The position numbers were made by a program, and so were the translations under genes. A model generated the notes under the pieces. It had not been told where the DNA came from. It did not search any database and was given only the letters and a program-made list of their open reading frames with translations. Positions 32,392-44,700 of a stretch of 64,000 bases of DNA are shown piece by piece. How positions within the stretch are numbered: position 1 is the stretch's first letter; each line of letters begins with the position of its first letter. Source of the DNA: Melastoma dodecandrum (Eukaryota; Streptophyta; Magnoliopsida; Myrtales; Melastomataceae); NCBI GenBank assembly GCA_029817715.1, contig JARUPY010000164.1:2422001-2486000 (forward strand), given 5' to 3'.

Positions 32392-35300
32392 TGTGGTATC
32401 AAAGAAGTCATAATTCGATTTAGGATCGAATTATGTATTTTCGTACCGGTTAGAATCGTTGGTTATCGAAACCATGACGGATTGACGCTCGATTTTAAGC
32501 ACCTGATCTTAGGGTTTCACGACCACGTAAGATCCCAGTTTTATTTGGGTTATGATATGAATTGTCATATTATTGGATATCGGAAGGACGGCTAATTGCT
32601 ACAGTTTAATGGTTTGTCCTAGAATTGGTGAGATTTTTTATGACTAAAAAATAATCTGTGACCTCTTGATAATTATGAGAGTTTGCGTCCCGATAATCTA
32701 TAAATTAGGATTCAACTTTTCGTTATCAAGCAATTTCGATTTGTTTGGTGAATTTAAAAATCGCACATATTAATTAAATTTGATATTGGATTTACGAAAT
32801 TTTGTTTCACAATTGTGCGTTACGATTTTTAGGTGGTATTGAAATAATAATTAAATAATAAAAACGTTTTGGGCATGCTAATTACGGGCAAACAAATAAA
32901 AAAAAGGGTAAATGTATATTTCGATTTATCAAAATCAAGAGAAAAGTTTAATAAAGAATATCCCTCTTCTCATCGTTGAGTAGATTGTAAACATATCAAT
33001 TTCAAGAAAAATGAATTAATGCTAGATAATATTCACCTGCGATTTTGATTTGGTGTAAATTTGCAGGATCATTTTTTTTAAAAGAAAATGGCCCACGGGA
33101 TCTGGAATTAGGGAATTATTTATTTTTTCGGTCGAAATCTTTACGGTAGATTTGATATTCATATTTATTACTTATTCTATTGTCGGTGAACATAAAAACT
33201 CTTGTAGCGATAAATATGAAGGTAATATTGATTCTTATTACGCTTCCGATTTAAATTTAAAATATTTATTCATTATCTTTTGATTAAATCTCCCATAATT
33301 TTTAATGCCAATAGAAGACCGATAACAAGTCTTTTGGTGTTTTGAGATAAACATGTAATATTATGAAGATTACGCGAATTAATAAATTAATACAAAGGCA
33401 CACTTGTTGGTTTGAGTGGAGATTATCTAAGATTTTTATATTCTTGGGCATCTTATTGTCCCTCACGTTGGCTAACATAGATTAATAATAATGTTATAAC
33501 ATAGATGGGTGAAGAGTTGTCCTAATTGTGGGAGGAGTCTTTTGGTCAATTATAAATTCCTAAGAATGGCCATTTCACATTATCAAATGAACATTATTTG
33601 GGGTTTTGCCAAAATAAACTATAATCCATCTATTTCGAAGTCTCTGAGTGGGGTTGGCAAAACAACCCAAATGATTTTTGGTGATGCAAAACGATTCATT
33701 GCTCTAATTTAAGTTAATACCCGAAAGCTTATCACGACCAGTGGCTTATGGCAACTAAGTTAGGTTTTCCCGTCAATCTGAAATAGCTTTCGGTTGCACA
33801 AGTCGTAGCCCAATCCATTCTTCTGGGTTAGCAGTTAGATGGGCAGCTAAAATCGTTGACTCAATAGCAAACTTTTTCTTCTCTATTTCAATCGATGAGT
33901 TTACGTCTCTTGTTCTGTCATTTGGCTACCTTGGAAGCCTGAGACCTTTTCTTTCCAAGTTCGCCCTTAAGGCGATGCTCATCTCAACCCTCCGTGTTCA
34001 GCGCGAGCATTGATTGCTCGTTTGGGTTAGAGGGGTTTTGAGGATTTGGATAGTACAGATTATTTTGATTTTATGTCTTCATGACTCGTGACAACCTTTG
34101 TTATTGCATATGTGATTTTTGTAAGTGAAGAGCATTGAGATGTTTGTCATTAACAATGAGCAAAGGTGATTCATTTTTTTTTTTTGTTGCTTAGTTAGTT
34201 AATATAAAATATTTAGAGATTGTTGTTGTCACTATTTTCATTGACCCGTTTAGTTTATGTTGGAATGCATAAAGTGTTTACTGGAGTTACTTCGTATTAG
34301 TGCCGTAAGCGTTTGGCTATCAAAGTGACTCGTTTGTAGTTACAGGGACATCGTGAATTTTTTGAATATCAACTTACGTATCAACTTGAATTTTTTGAGT
34401 ATGTCACTTTGTTTGCTTGTAAACTAGCCAAGGTTTTACGAGCATCCTGGAACTAGAAGATTTCACATGATGATACGGGCACTTAGTTGCCAAAGCGACT
34501 CGCTCGTTGAGATCTGTGAAAACTGCTTGTGTGATAATATATTTCATTAATTATTGGTTTACATAATTTTTTTCTAGTATTCAACTCGATTGTCGAGTTG
34601 GGAGGGAAGGTTAGATAAGCATCCGACATGAGAGATTTCACAAGATGATACAGGTGTTTGGTCGCCAAAGCGACTTGCTTGTTGAGATCCGTGAAGTCGC
34701 TAATGTGATATGTATTGTGATAATTGTGAATACAAATTACTTGAAATTATAGCCCGAAGACTTTGGCTGCTTAGCTATAAATTGTGTGAAGAGTGATAAG
34801 CACTCAAATAATGAAGTGTTGCTTAATAGTATCTCAGCCAAAGACCTGAAAGTCTATTTCTAAAGTTCATTAGATCTGTGGAAGCTTATTTGAAAATATG
34901 CATATAATCAAGAACATATGTGCAAGGGTTTTCGATGAAAATTTTATAAAATCCTTTATGTTGTAGTTAGAAAATAATGTCATATAAAGATTTTCTGTGA
35001 GTATTGCTCAATTTTAATTCTATGGACTATGTTGGTATAGTTTGTAAACACTTCCAAATGGGTCATTAAATTTAGTAGTTCAAGAAAAATGAGATTGTGT
35101 ATCTCATGTTTAAACAAGTGAAACGAAAATAATTTTTATTCAGCTATTTTATATGAGATGTTTGGATTCTCACTAAGTAAATGACTCAAATCAATATTTG
35201 ATATTAGCTCAATATGTTGAGAGCTTGGAGTCATTTGATGCTTTGATTAGTGGGGGTTATTGTTAATGTTCATTAAAGCATTGTCCAACATTAAGTTTTC

Positions 35301-36590
35301 TTGATATTGCGATTGGTTGTTGAGGCTTCTTGCGTTCACTGCTCTTATTTATTAAGTTATCCCTTTTATAAGGATAGATGGTGGTGGTTTTCTTTTTTAA
35401 GTGCCGCAATTGTTGATGGTGCGATATTGTTTCATTTCTAACCAAGAGGAATACCACGTGGAGCCTAGCGAGCCCTTATTGTTATTATACGTGGCATATA
35501 TTTTGATTTGCTTGGTTAGCAAGAGCCTCATATTTGTGTCTTGATTGAAAGACATGTTTATGGACAGTCATTTTGGACACATGTTCGATACATGTATTTG
35601 TTCATTTTGATGATCATCAATTAGTGTCGTTTTGGTTATGTGCGCATAGTTGAAAATCTCAAGATCCAGTGTTTATCTTGTGCATGATGATTATGTCGAG
35701 TTTGTATGTCTCATATGACACCATTAAGGCTCTTGCGAGATTTATGTTTTGAGACATGCAGAGCAATATTGCTCTATTCATTACATTCGGCTTCTTTGAA
35801 GCGTAAAGTTTACGGGGCGATTACTCTGGTTTCACCGAGGTATATAGGTTATATAAGGTATTCTTTAACCTTAGTGCAATATAAAGATGACGAATATATT
35901 TGGTTGCATCCGGCTTACGGATGACTATTCCGATTTCATTAAGTATTCAGGTTTACAGAGAGGGTTTTCTGTGACTTAATGAAATATTAAGGTTACGGAG
36001 GGAGTTGATTTTATCTGGCTTCTCTGAAGCATTAAGGTTACAGATGGGTACTCTGATTTCTCTGAAGTATAAAGGTTACGGATTGTGCACTCCGACTTCA
36101 GAGAAACGAAAAGGTTATAGAGTTATTTGATTATTAAAAAAAAATCTTGAGAAGGTGTTTGGTCTTGATTATGACAGTTTTGTTAATATAGTTTGTCTCT
36201 TATAAAGGCACTATGTAGTTAGCGTGCATGAAGGTTTATGAGACCTATTACAGAGCGGTTCTGCTATATTGTCTTTCTGGCTCGTTATGGGCATAAGGTT
36301 ATAGAAATCATTCAAATCATATTCAGGAATGTTATTTTTGGCTACACCACCACATTGACCTATTGACGTTAGTGTTGTTGGCGCTTGTGATCATAGTTGT
36401 TCAACACCGTTAAATGGTATGACAACGGCTATGGTTCAGTGTTAGTAGCATTGATGGTCGGGGTTGTTTTTGAGAAGTTGTCTCGTATATTGTGTTTTTA
36501 CTATGGTCATATTGTATACAGCCTGAGAATCATTTTCAAAACTAAAATGTTTTAAAAGCTTTGTAATTGATCCTAACCCAAGTGGGAGAA
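32392..36590 (+). other. Non-coding interior of the LARD-like element
   Basis: AT-rich with only short open frames. It contains an imperfect direct repeat of about 90 bp (34455-34535 and 34612-34692, 'gatttcaca.gatgatac.gg..ttgg.cgccaaagcgact.gct.gttgagatc') and an imperfect tandem array at 35780-36121. No protein family recognised. Confidence 0.6.
35780..36121 (+). repeat. Imperfect tandem repeats in LARD interior
   Basis: About seven units of roughly 45-60 bp around the core 'tctgaagtattaaggttacggatggg.actctgattt'. Clear cores lie near 35800, 35925, 35985, 36030, 36065 and 36105. Confidence 0.6.
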
Positions 36591-37136
36591 TGTTAGAATT
36601 TTATTTTACCTTTTTATTATTTTATTTTGTTTTATAAAAATTCTGTTCGACTATAATCAATTACTAATTTAAGTTTTCAAAAACCAGGCTGTGTCACGAT
36701 ATACGAGACAATGCATGATAGCTCGTTCAGTTTGGGTGATCTTTTATTTGAGCTTTTGCGGCATCTCGGTTTGTTATTGATGTGGGTTGGACGGCATTCG
36801 GTGTAGGCCCAGTGTGTTGACGTAAGCCCGTGATGGAAAGGCCCGTCACACCATATATTAACAGGTGCTAGATCCCCTCTCCCACTTGCCCTAACCTTAA
36901 TAATTGGTGCACATCGGCCGTCAGCAAGTCAGGAGATGAAGACGCAGATCACCAATTTCACCCCGTGTTTTGCAGATCTCATCGAGTAACCGTACTAGAA
37001 TATAAATCACGCTAAAGACTTAATAATCGGGTTATTATAGAGGTATGTCAACGCCAGGCACGTAACTTTGTTTTTCGCACTTTTCGTGTCCTAAATTCAA
37101 TTGGGGTGATCTTGAATTGATAGAGATTTTCTTACA
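36591..37136 (+). repeat. 3' LTR of the LARD-like element
   Basis: TGTTAGAATTTTATTTTACC to ..GATTTTCTTACA; same length as the 5' copy with scattered substitutions. Confidence 0.9.
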
Positions 37137-37141
37137 AGAAC

Positions 37142-38606
37142 GTGATTTCATCATTTTCGCTCCCACAACTCGATGCATGTTTTCTCTATTTTGCGTGAAA
37201 AATACAATGAAAAATGTGGGCATTCTCCAGGAGAGGAAAACCGGGATCCCTTCAAATGGTAAGTAAGGTCTTACCTTCAAAATTCAATTTAAATTTTTGT
37301 TGAAGTTGAATTGATAGTTTCGTCACATTTCCGTTGCAACTTTATGTCTTTTTGGCACGTATTCATCGCCAGGGATGCGAAACAGATACGGTTCATGACA
37401 CCGTTAGACGGAGACTTAATCGCAACACTCCCAGAACGCGACATAGGTTTCTCATTATGAGCGTATATTAGGGAGTCTCTCTTGATCGTGTACGAGTCCC
37501 CCATTACGGACTCACAATTCAGGAGGTACAAGGCACATCCGAGTCTCCCATCGTGAGCTCGCGCCATGCCATCTTCTATGATCGAATCCAGTGGACTCAC
37601 CACGTCTAGTAAATAATCCTTACTCAGTAAATTATTCTAATTTATTACCACAATTCAATTAGAATTTAGTGATAATCATCTCTCTGTGTTTTGCAAAAAC
37701 ATTACAAGTGCAATTATAAGGATTCGACAAGGTGATAGGATCTCAACAACAACCTCAACACAATTGGGAAGGAGTCCCCGAAGATGGTACTCAAGACCGG
37801 ACGGCGCAGGAGGATCCCACGGAGGAAATAGCTTCACTAGAGCATTTGTAAATACTTGAAATTTTTTGGACCTAAGTGCAACAATTTCTTAAACTAGAAA
37901 CTTGATTACTTAAGCTACGCTCGTTTGTAAAAAAAAAAAAAAGAATTAGGGAGGGAAAAATCTTTCCTCACCACTCACTTTGGGGGGATAAGGTTTCTTT
38001 GCCCGGTGCGAGGTCGATCAAGGCGAAAGAGCAAGGAGGTTTGGTGCGAGGTCGAGGACGTAGGTTGAAGCAGGCTTGACCGATTGCAGAGCAGGGGGTT
38101 CGGAAACTCGAGAATGATGGCGAGTCGCGAGGGCGTAATACTCGAGTTACGTTCCTCATCCCTCTTCCTGTCCCATTGTTTCTTGGTCATCTTCTCACTT
38201 GTAGGTCTATCCCTCGTGATTGTTTTGTATCGTGGTCGAAGTCTTGATTCGGGCTTCATTGTTTTCGATGTAACAATATACATTCCTTGTTGCAATTTTG
38301 ACATCTATTGCCTCGCATGTATTTGTAATAGGGTCAACAGGAATGATAATATGACATGTGTCCGATTATGACTGAGGTGTAAACACATCACAAAATCTCT
38401 TGAAAACTTACCCACGTTAGATTGAGTATAATTGTCGTATTATTTTCATATGTGTGCGCACCGGATGAGGTGTACTTCGCGATTAATCATTAACCATATT
38501 CGGGGATCATTTTTTTAGGTATACGGCTAAATGTAGAAATAGAGACCGTGATGGGACAACCTCAGACGGCCAAAGGTATGAGTTGGACTTTTCACTCCCG
38601 ATAAAA
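37142..38606. other. Unassigned DNA between two LTR elements
   Basis: No gene recognised. Contains an A-run (37929-37942) and short frames without domain features. 38490-38560 ('attcggggatcatttttttaggtatacgg') has wording reminiscent of the long LTR family at 18148-20377. Confidence 0.35.
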
Positions 38607-38611
38607 GTTGA

Positions 38612-39780
38612 TGTCACGTCGAAAACGTATTCACCACGCAAATACACGCGATCGTACAAGTAAAAAAGTGTAAGTAAGATATCATTCTTACGAGGACTGA
38701 TCTAAACTTCTATCAATTATTAAAATACGTCAATCTCTTTTATTCAACTAAGCGAGTTGAGAAACAATCAAACTAAGTGCAAAGCTAAAGAAAACGAGTA
38801 AGTAAATTGAATTAAAATTCAAATGAGAAAAGCACCTAGGGCGACGATTTCACCGGACAATTAATCGCAAGTCATATCTCAATCAACACGCTTAAGATGA
38901 TCTGGTTGATAATCTGGAATTCGGTTATCTTCCTACTTCTCTCTCGAGGTCAGAAGAACGTACATCTCTGTAAATAGTAATCACTATATTCCTAGGTAGA
39001 TTAATTATCGAGTGCCCCTTAAGAATCAATTCCAATTCGATTACCTAGGACGATTGGGTATATTCCTATCCCGCTCGTTAATAATCCCATCTTCTGACCA
39101 AGTTTAACCTAGGTTATTCCTCTCCCCGTGCTTAATCTAGGATTCCCCTTCCCAGTTCATCTAAATTCACTATTCAATCCTACTGGTGATCAGGCAATAA
39201 GAAAGCGTTAAGAACGAATAGGAATAATCTAACCTAAATCATTCAAGTGTGTCAAAAGAGATAAACTCTTGACTAATTGTCAATATCCATCTTAACCCTA
39301 GGCAAAGAAAATTAGTTCATATCCGAAATAAACGAAAACATCAAATCCATCTTAAACAATAAAAACGACATAAGGAAAAACTAAAAGAAAAACTGGTGAA
39401 GTCTCTGTCGACGGCTCCTTGTTACCAGCAGCCTCCACTGTCCCTTCTAAAGTTAAATAAAGTGTTTTTGTAATCCTCAAAATAAACCTAGAGAATCTCT
39501 AAAAATATGAAAAGAAAATCTTTTCTTTTCTCCCCATCGTAGCTTTAGGTATTGCAAGAGCATCCAAAGATCTTCCCTCTGCACATAATCTTCATAATTA
39601 CGCCAAGATCCTCTTTTTTCCATATTTATCCTGAAATAGACCAAAAAAACTCGGCAGTAATCCATTTCTCGGGAATAATGTGAAATAACCAGTAATATTA
39701 TGGAATGAATGCAATATTTCACAAATCGGACAAAATCTAACTATGAATTGCCCTAAATAACTCTACTTTCATAGTTATCA
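38612..39780 (-). repeat. 3' LTR of the Athila-like element
   Basis: On the minus strand it starts TGATAACTATG and ends ..TTCGACGTGACA. Matches 47217-48386 almost throughout; substitutions cluster in the first about 90 bases on the plus strand. Confidence 0.92.
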
Positions 39781-40412
39781 TACCCATAAACCTAAATTTT
39801 GCTAGTCCTGAGCAAAGATAAAGAAAATAAAAATTAAAAGACTCTCCTCGACCAACCCAAGTCACTCAAACGTAGAAACATCTTTTAGAACATTCTCAGA
39901 AATGGGTGCATCCTCCTCATGTATCTAGATTCCATTCACTACCTAACATGCTTAATTAAAGGCTTTAAAACACAATATCTTCGTCCCAACAGGTTATACA
40001 CTCAGCATTAACAAGCATACACTCCCTACTGGGAGATCTTTTCAAAATTAAACGAAAAATTTTAGCATACCAAGCAAAGAATTTCATCTTTCCACACTTG
40101 AAGAATGCAACCCATATACTCATCATCGAAAACAGACATTCCACATCGACTTCCTACGGTTCCGTCGAGGAAAAACGACCCAAAAGACGAAAAATAAGAC
40201 CTAGACATGACTTACCCTAAAAATTCAATAACAAACAACACCACACCACACCCCCAAACCTAACCAGAGCAACGTCCTCGGTGCTTAAGATAAGACGAGT
40301 AGAAAACGGGAGTACCAGGATATGTCGGTGACCGGGATGCGCCGATGTGTAGCTCCCGACTGCCTCGGTATAAGACTACGTTGTATCATCTGAATCCACA
40401 TCTTCATCTTCC
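39781..40412 (-). other. Athila 3' untranslated region
   Basis: Between the env-like ORF and the 3' LTR. The 16 bases next to the LTR read TTTAGGTTTATGGGTA on the minus strand and are the likely polypurine-tract region. Otherwise AT-rich with no gene. Confidence 0.6.
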
Positions 40413-41144
40413 TCAGCAACCATCGACGGTGGAGTTGGTTGCTCGCCAAGGTCTGATATATCCACATTTAATGTTGACGCGACCTTCTGTGTGGTTACCA
40501 TGAGATGTGTCGGAAGGGGCTTCATTCTTGTGCTCCTCCTCCCGTTGAATTTTCAGCCATGTGGCATGCGTGATTGATTTCTGTGGGTGAGCAATCTCTT
40601 CTGTAGGGTCCCACTGTACCCCTGCCCTCCTACATAACTGAAACACGTATAGCGCCAGCGGTTCGTTCTTGCGCGACCTCTTCCATGTGGATCCTGGTCT
40701 AGTTAAGCATTCAAGTACATCGTCAGTATTAAAATCTTCAGTCAGGTATTTTGTAAAAGCATCATGCTCAAACACAGGAAGATGAAACAATTCAGCAATC
40801 ACTTGAGCACTAAACACAACACTCATACCTCGAACTTGAATACTTTCGCGGTTCTCATCATAGGTGTGTGTATTAGCATAGAATTCCCTTATTATTGGCA
40901 CAACCGCGGCTTCCGGAGGGGTACAAAATTGAGTCCAGCCCATATGCGAAATTTGGAATATATTAGTTTCCATATACCTATGGCTTACCTCAAATCCACG
41001 CTCCGGAATTATGGTTCGACGCACCATAGAGTCTTGGTAGTTTTTAGCCGCTTCGTCTGTCAAGGCTCGTCCTCTCCTACTTCCGAAGTACTCCTTAGGG
41101 CCAATTTCTTTTTGGGTGCCATCACAACTTACTTCTACAAACAC
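40413..41144 (-). CDS. Athila env-like / ORF3 protein
   Basis: 243 residues, uninterrupted. It lies downstream of integrase where Athila elements carry their extra (env-like) ORF. The N-terminal half (ALTDEAAKNYQDSMVRRTI, then GFEVSHRYMETNIFQISHMGW, REFYANTHTYDENRESIQVRG) matches the domain I know as the putative plant transposon protein domain of Athila-type elements. No signal peptide or clear membrane helix is visible, so an envelope role is not supported. It is short for the full ORF of this class, so it may be C-terminally truncated. Function unknown. Confidence 0.7.
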   Translation of the reverse strand: MFVEVSCDGTQKEIGPKEYFGSRRGRALTDEAAKNYQDSMVRRTIIPERGFEVSHRYMETNIFQISHMGWTQFCTPPEAAVVPIIREFYANTHTYDENRESIQVRGMSVVFSAQVIAELFHLPVFEHDAFTKYLTEDFNTDDVLECLTRPGSTWKRSRKNEPLALYVFQLCRRAGVQWDPTEEIAHPQKSITHATWLKIQREEEHKNEAPSDTSHGNHTEGRVNIKCGYIRPWRATNSTVDGC

Positions 41145-42224
41145 AAGCTAGCACGTCCACAAATCAATTTGCACAAGACGCTCCCACACCAAGAGTCGAC
41201 TAGAGGAAAGCGTGTTACCCGGACGTCGAGCTATGGGTGGTGGGTGGTACTAACGAAGAGTTCTCCGACCGAATATTCGAGGAAGAAAAATTCGCTAATC
41301 GGGCTACCCTAATAGCTTACGGCTAAAACGAACCCCAATCTCTTCCTAAAAGAAAATCTCGATTACCAAGTTCGGATAGTGTGGGTTTGGGCGCACAACG
41401 ACGAAGTGGGTGACGGAGGTGGCGGCGGCTGTGACACGGGAGGGCGACGGCAATGGGTGACGGTGGCAGCTTTAGCTCTTCCCTGTCACAAGAAAGAAAA
41501 ACGATTAGGGTTGTCTAGCAAAATGGCCCGAATTGGTTTTCTTATTTTTGATTATTTTTTTTTTAAATCTCCGGTGCAGCTGCACGAGATTTTCGTGGAG
41601 CTGCACAAAGTTTCTGTGCATTCTGTGTTCCTAGCGGTGCAGCTGCACGAGATTTTCGTGCAGCTGCACAGAGTTTCTGTGCATTCGAGGTCCGCGTGGT
41701 GCAGCTGCACGAAATTCCTTGCAGTTGCACGAACTTGCTGCTTGCTCTTGCATCCTCCGCTATCTTTTCCCTTAATAAAACAAAAGAAATAAAAACAACA
41801 AAAGAAAATAACTTGGGTTGCCTCCCAAGAAGCGCTTGGTTTATAGTCTACGGCTTGACTCTTGATATCCATCACGTGTCTCTCAATGTTGCCGCGGCAA
41901 CTGCCCTTTCAACGTTTCCTCCCCAATAGTGTTTCAGCCTCTGTCCATTAACCTTGAATGTATGTACTGAACTTGGATTTCGTATTTCTATGGCACCATA
42001 GGGGAATACCTGAACTACCTGAAATGGTCCAGACCACCTCGATTTGACCTTTCTGGGAATAATCTCAGTCTGGAATTGAACAATAATACTTGTTGTCCAG
42101 GTTCAAATTTTCACTCAATGATCCTCTTATCATGCCACTGTTTCGTCTTCTCCTTATAGAACCTCGCGTTTTCATATGTTTGAGGCCGAAATTCATCAAG
42201 TTCGTTCAATTGGAGCAACTTCTT
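41145..42224 (-). other. Athila spacer between integrase and env-like ORF
   Basis: Non-coding. Contains a palindrome array (41574-41740) and C/G-rich leader-like sequence near 41380-41480. Integrase traces (a chromodomain-less C-terminus) may extend to about 42000. Confidence 0.55.
41574..41740. repeat. 62-bp tandem array of GTGCAGCTGCAC palindromes
   Basis: Perfect 12-bp palindrome GTGCAGCTGCAC at 41574-41585, 41637-41648 and 41699-41710 (periods 63 and 62). Each unit has a second variant copy about half-way (gtggagctgcac, gtgcagctgcac, ttgcagttgcac), so the basic period is about 31 bp. Confidence 0.85.
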
Positions 42225-43099
42225 CTATCTAGCCTTCTCGAGATCAAAATTCAATTTCTTAATCGCCCAGAATGCTTTGTGCTCCAATTCCACCGGCAAG
42301 TGACATGCTTTCCCATAAACTAGCTTCAACGGAGACATTCCAATTGGCGTTTTGTAAGCTGTTCGATAAGCCCACAATGCGTCCTCTAGCTTCAGTGCCC
42401 AATCCTTCCGTGATGTGTTTACTGTTTTCTCAAGAATGCTCTTAATTTCTCGATTTGATACTTCCACTTGCCCACTAGTCTGAGGATGGTTAGAGCGACC
42501 TTGTGATTTATTCCATACTTGTTTAACAAATTGGCGACTTGTTTATTGCAAAAGTGAGATCCCCCATCGCTGATGATTACTGTCGGGGTACCGAACCTTG
42601 TAAACACCTGCTTCTTCAAAAACTTAACCACTGTTTTAGCCTCGTTAGTGGGCAAAGCTTTCGCTTCAACCCATTTAGACACGTAATCCACAGCAACTAA
42701 AATATAACGATTTTTGAAAGACGAAACAAATGGTCTCATAAAATCAATACCCCAAACGTCGAAAATCTCTACCTCCAGAATGTTGTTTACGGGCAATTCG
42801 TGTCGCCTTGATATGTTTCCCGTTCGTTGGCATCTATCACATTTAGCAACAAAATTGTAAGCGTCCTTAAATAAAGAAGGCCAAAAGAAACCTGACTGTA
42901 AAATCCGAGCAGGTGTTTTATCTCCTCCAAAATGTCCGCCGTAAGGTGATGAATGACATTGCCACAAAATTTGGTCCAATTCTTCTTCAGGTATGCATCT
43001 TCTAAGGATCTGATCTGCACATTGCTTGAACAAGAATGGTTCATCCCACACATAATTCTTAACATCATGTAAAAACCTCTTCTTTTGTTGCGCATTCAA
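42225..43099 (-). pseudogene. Athila integrase
   Basis: HHCC zinc finger (H and H in CHSSPYGGHFGGDKT, then CDRC), catalytic core with D in WGIDFMRPF, D in ISDGGSHF, and the C-terminal block [22 protein letters not shown]. The segment with the third acidic residue is broken by a frameshift near 42420-42480, where the reading passes from one frame to another. So the domain is recognisable but not a continuous protein. Confidence 0.85.
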
Positions 43100-43117
43100 A
43101 TCAGTGGGTATGAAATT

Positions 43118-44700
43118 CTAAACAAGAAAATTAACAAAATATACATACCACGGAACTTGCGTGTGACTAACTGTGAGCAGTTGTTCATCGAAAAAAGATT
43201 TATTTATAGCTACCTGGTTGAGCTTGGTGTCACTTTGACCATCTAGCCTTGACAAGTGATCAGCTACTTGATTCTCTATTCCTTTTCTGTCCTTGATTTC
43301 GAGATCGAATTCTTGTAGCAAGAGAACCCATCTTATCAATCGTGGTTTTGCATCCTTTTTCTCAATCAAGTACTTGATCGCGGAGTGATCTGTGAACACT
43401 ATGACTTTTGAACCCACAACGTAAGATCGAAATTTATCAAAAGCAAATACGACAGCTAGTAGCTCCTTTTTAGTGGTCGTGTAATTTACCTGTGCATCGT
43501 CCAAAGTTCTACTAGCATAATAAATCACATGAAAGACCTTATTCTTTCGTTGCCTAAGCACTGCTCCTAAGGCATAATCACTCGCATCGCACATCAATTC
43601 AAAAGGTAACGTCCAATCAGGCACTACAATGATAAGTGCTGTAACTAACCTCTCTTTCAATTTTGTAAACGCTTCCATGCATGCTTTATCAAAGTTGAAT
43701 TGTATGTCTTTCTCCAAAAGATTGCATAATGGTTTCGATATTTTGGAGAAATCCTTAATGAATCGCCTGTAAAAGCCAGCATGACCAAGAAAACTTCGGA
43801 TAGCTCTTACCGATGTTGGTGGGGATAACTTTTCGATGGTCTCAATCTTTGCTCTGTCAACTTCAATGCCCTTGCTTGACACCCTGTGACCAAGGACAAT
43901 ACCTTCCCGAACCATAAAGTGACACTTTTCCCAATTTAAGATTAGATTAGTCTTCTCAAACGTTCGAGTACACATGCAAGATTATGTAAGCAATTATCAA
44001 ATGAGTCACCACAAACGGAAAAGTCATTCATAAAAATTTCTAAATATCGCTCTACCATGTCAGTGAAAATGGACGTCATGCACCTTTGGAATGTAGCAGG
44101 TGCATTACACAATCCAAATGGCATTCTACGGAAGGCGAACGTACCGTATGGACATGTGAAAGTCGTTTTCTCCTGATCTTCTGGTGCAATAGCAATCTAA
44201 TTATATCCTGAGTAACCATCGAGAAAACAATAGTATTCTTTACCTGCCAATCTGTCCAACATTTGATCGATAAATGGAAGCGGGTAGTGATATTTTCTTG
44301 TTGCTTTGTTCAACTTCCGGTAGTCCATACCATCCCGTGACAGTGCGAGTAGGGATGAGTTCATTCTTCTCATTTGTTACTACTGTCATTCCACCTTTCT
44401 TGTGAACACACTATATAGGACTAACCCACGAGCTATCAGAAATAGGATATATGATACCTGCATCGAGCCACTTGATGATCTCCTTCTTTACAACATCTTT
44501 CGTGTTTGGGTTCAATCTCGGTTGATTCTCTATTGATGGTTTGTGATCATCCTCGAGGAGGATTTTATGCATGCAAATTGTTGGGCTGATTCCTCTGATA
44601 TCTGCAATAGTCCATCCTATTACCTTCTTGTGATCCCTCAAGATTCGAAGTAATTTCTCCTCCTGCAACTCCGTCAACTCTGCAGATAATCACAGGGAGT
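43118..44700 (-). pseudogene. Athila reverse transcriptase and RNase H
   Basis: RT begins with KEIIKWLDAGIIYPISDSSWVSPI (44411-44480), and continues with MPFGLCNAPATFQRCM (44075-44124). The catalytic box reads FMND instead of FMDD (44023-44034): a GAT to AAT change removes one active-site Asp. The thumb ([31 protein letters not shown]) and RNase H ([47 protein letters not shown]) are well kept. Stops break RT near 44130-44410 and 43940. Confidence 0.9.

Larger units (their letters stand above)
31846..37136 (+). mobile_element. Non-autonomous LTR retrotransposon (LARD-like)
   Basis: Two 546-bp LTRs (31846-32391 and 36591-37136) surround a 4.2-kb interior. A primer site 'tggtatcaaagaag' (initiator-Met type, degraded) starts two bases after the first LTR, and a purine tract 'aagtgggagaa' precedes the second. 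Flanking 5-mers GGAAC and AGAAC match at four of five positions. No gag or pol motif is recognisable in any frame, so it would depend on proteins from another element; the purine tract wording resembles Copia elements. Confidence 0.85.

Noticed and set aside
41379..41792. A 137-codon plus-strand frame with repeated VQLHEI motifs as a repeat protein
   Set aside because: The periodic residues simply translate the non-coding palindrome array of the minus-strand Athila element.
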